A stretch of 11,408 bases of DNA from Pseudomonadota bacterium. GTDB taxonomy: Bacteria > Chloroflexota > Ktedonobacteria > Ktedonobacterales > JACDGC01. The DNA lies in assembly GCA_021323815.1 (NCBI GenBank), contig JAJPKG010000117.1:1-11408 (forward strand), given 5' to 3'. How positions within the stretch are numbered: the stretch's first letter is position 1; the number at the start of each line of letters is the position of its first letter. The notes below the pieces were generated by a model. The model was not told the origin of the DNA, ran no database searches, and was given only the letters and a program-made list of their open reading frames with translations. Positions 6,806 to 11,408 of the stretch are shown piece by piece. Both the position numbers and the translations under genes were made by a program.

Positions 6806-7630
6806 TCAGCTATGGCACGTTCCTGACGGAATGACCTCCTGCGACAGAATGGTATTTGGACCGGACACATGCACGCTGCCATATTGCGGAAACGAATGAT
6901 CTGGTTCCACCTTGTCGGTATGGGAAAACGAAAAGGATGCAGCCGTCGCCCCTGCTGGAACGTTGACACTGCCGTTATAAGAGGCGCGCCCCTCGTTCCA
7001 TGAATAGTCCAACTGAATCGTTCCCCCTGAGGTGTTGGCAGGGATATGGAATATCGCCGTCCAGGTAGCTGTCAGGGTAGTTCCGCAGGTGACGTTGCTC
7101 ACCGTCGTTGGATGAACCGATATGTCGATGCTTGTGACCTTGAATGATCCCAACGCGCACTGCCCCGCTACCGTGACCTGGGGGGATTGGGCATTGCCGG
7201 GGCTGGTGACAATGACTTCCGCCACGCCGGGGAACGTATGATCCGCCGGCAGATTGCCGGATGTGGTGAAGGTGTAGGTCGCAGATGTCGCGCCGGCAGG
7301 GACATTCACGCTGGCATTGGTCGAAGACCGCCCATTGTTGGTGGTATACATGAACTGAATCGTGCCGCCGGGAGTGCCCGCGGGAACGTGGAACGTCGCG
7401 GTATAGGTGAACGTGACGGATGTGCCGCAAGCCGTCCCATTGATATCGGACGGATTCACCGCCAGATCAACGCTGGTGACGGCGAACGCGGCTGGCGTCG
7501 TTGCGGTGGTCGCTGTGGCTGTCGGTTGCGCGCCCGGACCGCTATTGGTGGTGACGCCGCATGCCGCAAGGCCAAGTAATGCCACGATGATGGTCGCGCC
7601 CAAGCCGGCGCGTGTTGCAGACAGATTCAT
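6806..7630 (-). CDS. Lipoprotein with two tandem beta-rich repeats, function unknown
   Basis: Length is 274 aa. Residues 1-23 are a lipoprotein signal with lipobox L-A-A-C and C24 as the lipidated residue, so it should be anchored on the outside of the membrane. A Thr/Ala/Pro linker (about 25-47) precedes two homologous units at 49-158 and 163-272. Both run F-x-VTS-(V/I)-D at the start, then a CGT-containing strand, F-H-(V/I)-PA, SGGTIQ or PGGTIQ, a central NVPAGAT, and end with a cysteine. Each unit has one internal and one terminal cysteine (68/158, 182/272), probably a disulfide. The pattern suggests an Ig-like or adhesion-type beta-sandwich, but I recognise no named family. I chose the ATG at 7630 because AAGGGA lies 8 nt upstream and it opens directly into the signal peptide; an in-frame ATG at 7768 would add 46 residues that fit no signal peptide. 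It is convergent with the sedolisin gene; no own terminator was found. Confidence 0.8.
   Translation of the reverse strand: MNLSATRAGLGATIIVALLGLAACGVTTNSGPGAQPTATATTATTPAAFAVTSVDLAVNPSDINGTACGTSVTFTYTATFHVPAGTPGGTIQFMYTTNNGRSSTNASVNVPAGATSATYTFTTSGNLPADHTFPGVAEVIVTSPGNAQSPQVTVAGQCALGSFKVTSIDISVHPTTVSNVTCGTTLTATWTAIFHIPANTSGGTIQLDYSWNEGRASYNGSVNVPAGATAASFSFSHTDKVEPDHSFPQYGSVHVSGPNTILSQEVIPSGTCHS
6815..7486 (-). repeat. Two ~330-bp internal repeats in the lipoprotein gene
   Basis: Repeat 1 occupies 7486-7157 and repeat 2 occupies 7144-6815, separated by a 12-nt linker. The encoded units align over their full 110 residues without obvious gaps, but the DNA has diverged a good deal, which points to an old domain duplication rather than a recent one. 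Confidence 0.75.
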
Positions 7631-7949
7631 GACAGCATTCCCTTCTGACGCGCATTCCCTTGATTTAGAAGCGAGTCGCTGCTTATGGAAATGGGCGTCA
7701 AGCACATTGCTCACTATGCAACATCCCCAAGGGCTATCCACAGTCACTTCTCCCGCTGATATTCCCACAAATATGGTGCTGAAATGCCCTGGCAGTCTCG
7801 GCAGCGCGCGTCGATAAAAGAAGCGCAGAGGGATCGAATCATCCTGATACCTGCTGCCCAGATCGGTTTGTTGCTAGACACCCTTCCCCAGCAAAGCTGG
7901 AGAGGAGGCCGGGGGGGCCACAAACCTGGCCGACGAGAGGATTGCGACT
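7631..7949. other. Divergent intergenic region between lipoprotein and GGDEF/HD-GYP genes
   Basis: No coding sequence is convincing over 319 bp. It must hold promoters for both divergent genes, but no -35/-10 pair stands out; TTGACG (7697-7702, minus strand) lacks a -10 at the right distance. A short hairpin, CCAGC/GCTGG with an AAA loop, lies at 7888-7900 in the leader of the plus-strand gene, followed by a G-rich stretch with repeated GGCC. Confidence 0.5.
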
Positions 7950-9470
7950 ATGACATTGGCTGTGTTTCCGGCTGTGATATTCGGCATCATCGCCTTGTTG
8001 ATTGCCGTCGCCGTGTTGTTGTGGCGCGAACGCGGCGCGGCGCGGCAATGGGAAGAGCACGCGCTGGCCGCGCAACAACAAGTAGCCCAGGCACACGCAA
8101 AGCTTGCGCTCGCTGCGCAGCCGGCACCGGCTATGGCAGAGGTGGCATCCATCCGCGAGATCGTGGCGGCGCTGACGGCACTGACCGAGATGGCAGCGAG
8201 CACAACGGAGATCCTTGAGCGCCAGCGCAAAGCGCTCAGCGACCTTCAAGCGGCACGCGAGGCTCTGCCACGCAGCAGCATGTACGATCCCCTGACCGGC
8301 GCAATCACCCACACCGCCCTGATGACAAGGCTGGCGACCGATGTCGCATTCGCGGTGGATCATGACCGCCCGCTGGCCCTGGTCGTCTTCGACATCGACG
8401 GTTTTCGCGCCATCAACACGCGCTACGGCCATCGCTTCGGCGATGAGGTGCTGTTTGCCGTCGCCGAACGCTTCCGCGAGAAGCTGGCGGAAGGCGATCT
8501 GCTGGCACGACTCGGCAGCGACCGCTTCGCCATCGTGCGCGCCGGGCAGGATTTCCCTGGCGTGCAGCAATTGGTAGAGCAGATTGTGGCGGCGGTCTCG
8601 CACGCACCACTGCTGGTGCTGCATGAGGCCAGCCCCATTCCAGGGCATCACGAGCAGGTGCGCGTGACGCTGCGCGCCGGCCTGGCCCTCTGCCCAGACG
8701 ACGGCACAACAGCGGATGAGTTGCTGCGGACCGCCGAAAGCGCGCTGAGCCGCGAAACCCCGCCCAATCTGCTGCGCGACGAGGGATTGCCACCGGACGC
8801 CTATGCTTCCCCACCCGGCGCGCAAATGTCGCCGGATCTGGGAAATAGGGCGCAGCGCGCGCCCTCTGCGCCGCTGGCCGCGCCATATCCCATCAGCTAC
8901 ATCGACGATATGACGCAGCGGCACAGCAGCATCCACGCGCTCACTGCTGCATTGGAAGCGCACGACATGGAAGCTGTCGCGCATGCCCGCAACCTGGCCG
9001 AACTGGCGCAAGAGACCGCGCTGCTGATGGGCCGTTCCATCGAAGAGTCGCGCCTGGTGGGGCTGGCCGCGCTGCTGCACGATGTCGGCAATCTGGGCAT
9101 TCCGGTGGAGATTTTGCAGAAAACTGAGCCGTTGACGGCGGAAGAATGGGCCTTCGTGCGCGAGCATCCGCACCTGGGCGAGCGGCTGCTCACCAGCGTC
9201 GGCGGCGTGCTGGCGGCCATCGCGCCCATTGTTGCCTCGCACCGCGAACGCTGGGACGGCCTGGGGTATCCCGCCGGGCTGCGCGGCGAGGCGATTCCGC
9301 TGGGCGCGCGCATCGTCGCCGTCTGCGATGTCTATGGCGCGTTGCGCTCGTCCCGCCCGTATCGCCCCGCCCTCACCCACGAAGAAGCGCTCGCCGAAAT
9401 CCAGCGCAACGCCGGCACGCAGTTTGATCCCGACGTGGTGCAGGCGTTCATCACGGCGGCGCAACAATAG
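7950..9470 (+). CDS. Membrane-anchored degenerate GGDEF / HD-GYP protein
   Basis: Length is 506 aa. One N-terminal membrane segment (about 5-25) is followed by a helical, probably coiled-coil region (26-108). A GGDEF domain (about 110-270) keeps YDPLTG (112-117), FDIDGF (147-152) and N156/G160-H161/G164-D165, but its signature is GSDRF (189-193) and the I-site Arg is Ala180, so cyclase activity and product inhibition are unlikely. A Pro/Ala-rich linker (about 279-316) leads to an HD-GYP domain (about 325-506). There E341, H345, HD 377-378 in HDVGNLGIP, H406, H431, GYP 439-441 and D460 are present, while the usual HHE motif reads HRE, with R432 in place of a metal-binding His. Likely role is c-di-GMP sensing or hydrolysis; activity is uncertain. 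Start: AGAGGA lies 8 nt upstream of the ATG. No operon partner. Confidence 0.92.
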   Translation: MTLAVFPAVIFGIIALLIAVAVLLWRERGAARQWEEHALAAQQQVAQAHAKLALAAQPAPAMAEVASIREIVAALTALTEMAASTTEILERQRKALSDLQAAREALPRSSMYDPLTGAITHTALMTRLATDVAFAVDHDRPLALVVFDIDGFRAINTRYGHRFGDEVLFAVAERFREKLAEGDLLARLGSDRFAIVRAGQDFPGVQQLVEQIVAAVSHAPLLVLHEASPIPGHHEQVRVTLRAGLALCPDDGTTADELLRTAESALSRETPPNLLRDEGLPPDAYASPPGAQMSPDLGNRAQRAPSAPLAAPYPISYIDDMTQRHSSIHALTAALEAHDMEAVAHARNLAELAQETALLMGRSIEESRLVGLAALLHDVGNLGIPVEILQKTEPLTAEEWAFVREHPHLGERLLTSVGGVLAAIAPIVASHRERWDGLGYPAGLRGEAIPLGARIVAVCDVYGALRSSRPYRPALTHEEALAEIQRNAGTQFDPDVVQAFITAAQQ

Positions 9471-9500
9471 CACGCCCGCCGGGGGCTACCCCCCTTGCTC

Positions 9501-9523
9501 AAAAAAGAAAGCCCCGCCGGGCT
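9501..9523 (-). terminator. Intrinsic terminator of the LysR gene
   Basis: On the minus strand AGCCC (9523-9519) pairs with GGGCT (9514-9510) around a 4-nt loop, followed by TTCTTTTTT (9509-9501). It lies 28 nt after the LysR stop codon. Read on the plus strand the same hairpin has only a short GTTT tail, so it is a poorer terminator for the HD-GYP gene. Confidence 0.65.
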
Positions 9524-9550
9524 GTTTCCAGCGTATACTTGTGAACTGCA

Positions 9551-10495
9551 TCAAGCGCCGGCTTGTCCCACTGCAACTCGCAGCGTTGCCACAAACGCCC
9601 CGGCGGCGGCAGAAAGCGGGCGGTCGTGGCGGTGGGCCACACCCAGCGTGCGCGCCAGGGGCGGCTCGCTCACCGGCAACGCGATGACACCGGGACGGGG
9701 CGACCCCTCGAAGGCGAGTTGGGGAACCAAGCTCACGCCCAGGCCGGCGGCGACCATGCGCAGCACCGTTTCCATCTCGCCGCCTTCCAGGGCCACGCGC
9801 GGCTCGAATCCTGCGGCGCGGCAGCCCTCGATGGTGGCCGAGCGCAGGTGATAGCTGGCGCGATAGAGGATGAACGGCTCATCCGCCGCCATGCGCAAGG
9901 GAATCGGCGCGGGACCGGCCCATTCGGCGTGCCCGCTATGCGCGTCACTCCCTTGCAGCGCTTTTCGGGCGAGCGGCGATGTATGCGCCACCGCCAGCAA
10001 CAGCGGCTCCGTGAAGAGCGGCACGGCATCCAGGGATGGACGATCCATCGGCAGCACCACAATGCCGAGATCCACCGCGCCGCGCTCGATCATCGTCAGC
10101 AGCGCGCCGGTGCCGCCCTCGCGCAGCACCACCTCGATCTCCGGCTTCTCGGCGCGATACGCCGCCAGGGCGCGCGGCAGCAGGTGCGTCGCCACCGTCG
10201 GCGTCACCCCCACGCTGATACGTCCCAGCGCCCGCCCGCGCAACCGAGCAATCTCGCGCTCGGCGGCATCCACATCGCCCAGAATGCGCTCGGCATGCGG
10301 TACCAGCCGCGCCCCAGCCTCGGTCAGTCGCACCTCGCGCCCCGCACGGTCGAACAGCGTCACACCCAGTTCGCCTTCCAGCCGAGCGATGGCCTGGCTC
10401 ACCGCCGGCTGCGCGATGTGCAACGCCTTCGCCGCCCGCGTGAAATTCATCCACCGGGCAGTCTCCAGGAAGATTGCTAACTGGCGTAGGTCCAT
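9551..10495 (-). CDS. LysR-family transcriptional regulator
   Basis: Length is 314 aa, normal for LysR-type regulators. The N-terminal winged helix-turn-helix begins MDLRQLAIFLETA, with the recognition region NFTRAAKALHIAQPAVSQAI (17-36), ARLEGELGVTLFDR and LTEAGARLVPHAERIL (about 58-73). A linker helix follows, then the type 2 periplasmic-binding-protein-like effector domain (about 90-298) opening with ISVGVTPTVATHLLP. LysR proteins act as tetramers and respond to a small ligand; the effector here cannot be read from sequence. I chose the ATG at 10495 because it starts exactly at the family N-terminus and an AGGGGTGA lies 10 nt upstream; longer in-frame starts add ~70 residues of non-conserved sequence. 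It is divergent from sdhCD, the classic arrangement for a LysR regulator and a target, but control of sdh is only inferred. Confidence 0.93.
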   Translation of the reverse strand: MDLRQLAIFLETARWMNFTRAAKALHIAQPAVSQAIARLEGELGVTLFDRAGREVRLTEAGARLVPHAERILGDVDAAEREIARLRGRALGRISVGVTPTVATHLLPRALAAYRAEKPEIEVVLREGGTGALLTMIERGAVDLGIVVLPMDRPSLDAVPLFTEPLLLAVAHTSPLARKALQGSDAHSGHAEWAGPAPIPLRMAADEPFILYRASYHLRSATIEGCRAAGFEPRVALEGGEMETVLRMVAAGLGVSLVPQLAFEGSPRPGVIALPVSEPPLARTLGVAHRHDRPLSAAAGAFVATLRVAVGQAGA

Positions 10496-10815
10496 GATAT
10501 TGAAATCACCCCTGCGATCCGCCAAAACAACCACACGTGTTGCCCCTACGGACCCACTGGTTACAGACTCGGCCCCAAAGGGAGTTTCTTTTCCGAGCCG
10601 GAAGTTCAACCTCCCGGCGAACCACGATGGCGATCCTTTCTCCACCCATAAGTATCTCTTATCAATTCTACCCTTATTCCCTATTGGACGGCAAGCGGAT
10701 ATCATGGTACGCTACTACAAAAGAATGGCTTATCCAGCCATTGTGCTTTCACAGGGTCGCTCCGCGCGATGCCGCAAGGAGCCGATCGAAACAACGACGA
10801 GGAGACATCCGCACC
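10496..10815. other. Divergent intergenic region between LysR and sdhC
   Basis: 320 bp without a convincing gene. Visible elements are a palindrome ACACGTGT (10533-10540), a small hairpin TTCCG-AGC-CGGAA (10588-10600) enclosed by GGGAG/CTCCC, and the sdhC promoter candidate listed separately. Any LysR binding site should lie here, but no single T-N11-A palindrome stands out clearly. Confidence 0.5.
10684..10713 (+). promoter_or_regulatory. Candidate promoter of sdhCD
   Basis: TTGGAC (10684-10689), an 18-nt spacer and TACGCT (10708-10713) resemble a sigma70 promoter. Transcription would begin near 10720, giving a leader of about 95 nt. The -10 match is weak, so this is only the best candidate in the gap. 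Confidence 0.35.
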
Positions 10816-11190
10816 ATGTATCGTGGTCAATCCGGCATGTGGGCCTGGTTGCTGCACCGCGTCACCGGCGTGGCGATCTTGCTCTTTTTGCTCGTGCACA
10901 TCGTGGATATCACCATCCTCGGCTTCGGGCCGACCGTGTATAATAACGCGCTGCTGGTCTTTAGCCTGCCGTTCGTGCGCGTGGTCTCGCTGGGGCTGAT
11001 CGCCGCCGTGCTTTATCATTCCTTCAACGGCGTGCGCATCACCCTCATCGACTTCTGGCCAAAGGGAGCGAAATATCAGCAGCCGATGTGGATCGGCGTG
11101 CTGCTGTTGACCATCGTCGGCTTCCTGGCAATGGGCTATTACATCATGCTGCCCGTCTTCCAGGGCTGCCCCAACCACCTGTGCGGCTAG
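10816..11190 (+). CDS. sdhC: Succinate dehydrogenase cytochrome b subunit
   Basis: Length is 124 aa with three membrane segments (about 17-37, 47-71, 91-112), as expected for the SdhC anchor of complex II, which takes electrons from the SdhB iron-sulfur subunit to quinone in the cytoplasmic membrane. WLLHRVTG (11-18) matches the family's conserved first-helix entry, and H68 in YHSFNGVRITLIDF matches the axial heme b ligand region. The short C-terminus carries two cysteines of unclear purpose. Start: the Met directly before YRGQSGMWAW, with AGGAG 11 nt upstream; an in-frame GTG at 10537 would add 93 residues of non-family sequence. sdhD follows after 18 nt, and sdhA and sdhB are expected beyond the window. 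Confidence 0.93.
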   Translation: MYRGQSGMWAWLLHRVTGVAILLFLLVHIVDITILGFGPTVYNNALLVFSLPFVRVVSLGLIAAVLYHSFNGVRITLIDFWPKGAKYQQPMWIGVLLLTIVGFLAMGYYIMLPVFQGCPNHLCG

Positions 11191-11208
11191 GCGAAAGGAG
11201 ATCTCCGT

Positions 11209-11408
11209 ATGGCAACGACGCGCGCCTCAGTCTATGCGAAGCCGAATCCCGCAACGGCCACCGGATTCGAGGTCTTCTCGTGGTATTTCTTCCGCGTTTC
11301 CGGCATTGCGCTGGTCTTTCTGGCGATCATTCACCTGGTGGTGATGCACGTCGCCAACGATGTCAGCGCGACGCAATATGATTTCGTCGCCAGCCGCTAT
11401 GCCAATCC
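11209..11408 (+). CDS. sdhD: Succinate dehydrogenase membrane anchor subunit (partial)
   Basis: The first 66 codons are present; the gene runs off the right end. AAAGGAG (11194-11200) lies 8 nt before the ATG. The first membrane segment, about residues 28-48, contains WYFFRVSGIALVFLAIIHL, the typical W-x-x-x-R-x-S-G start of SdhD/SdhC-type anchors, and H42 and H47 near its end. Position 18 nt after sdhC supports the call and suggests co-transcription. Confidence 0.9.
   Translation, partial: MATTRASVYAKPNPATATGFEVFSWYFFRVSGIALVFLAIIHLVVMHVANDVSATQYDFVASRYAN

Noticed and set aside
7734..7742. DnaA-box-like CTATCCACA
   Set aside because: A single site with one mismatch; no cluster, no AT-rich unwinding element and no dnaA/dnaN nearby, so no origin is supported.
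7839..9473. 544-codon minus-strand open frame opposite the GGDEF/HD-GYP gene
   Set aside because: The plus-strand product has clear domain motifs; the antisense translation has none and is rich in His/Gln/Arg, as expected for a shadow.
9563..10480. 305-codon plus-strand open frame opposite the LysR gene
   Set aside because: Antisense to a clear LysR regulator, with Arg/His/Gln-rich translation and no domain.

Overview
The window looks like chromosomal DNA from a GC-rich, free-living bacterium. The T-box-controlled valS, the PF03640-type lipoprotein, the sedolisin-like protease and the Ser/Thr/Ala-rich lipoproteins with an 'ACGV' lipobox context best fit Chloroflexota, possibly Ktedonobacteria. 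That placement is inference from gene style; no marker gene here settles it.

Layout. 55-3348, minus strand: valS with its complete control region, namely a sigma70-like promoter, a roughly 380-nt valine T-box leader with a visible specifier loop, and a strong inverted repeat just past the stop codon. 3345-3917, minus: a small lipoprotein with the 'secreted repeat' fold, whose stop codon lies inside the -35 box of the valS promoter. 4008-4730, plus: a divergent SRAP (YedK/HMCES-like) DNA-protein crosslink protein. 4731-5206: a comparatively AT-rich gap with at most one doubtful small minus-strand ORF. 5207-6712, plus: a secreted sedolisin-like (S53) serine-carboxyl protease with a structured three-hairpin 5' leader and a good intrinsic terminator. 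6806-7630, minus: a lipoprotein made of two tandem copies of a ~110-residue beta-rich domain. 7950-9470, plus: a membrane-anchored GGDEF/HD-GYP protein with substitutions in both active-site signatures. 9501-10495, minus: a LysR-type regulator with its terminator. 10816-11408, plus: sdhC and the start of sdhD, the membrane anchor genes of a succinate dehydrogenase operon that leaves the window.

How the parts relate. valS is an autonomous unit induced by uncharged tRNA-Val. The lipoprotein, sedolisin and two-repeat lipoprotein form a loose set of exported proteins in separate transcription units. The LysR gene is divergent from sdhCD and may regulate it, or only itself. Nothing links the whole window into one pathway, and I see no rRNA, tRNA, CRISPR array, transposase, phage gene or defence system. 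The best candidates for something undescribed are the structured leader of the sedolisin gene, the doubly altered GGDEF/HD-GYP protein, the unassigned two-repeat lipoprotein and the AT-rich gap.
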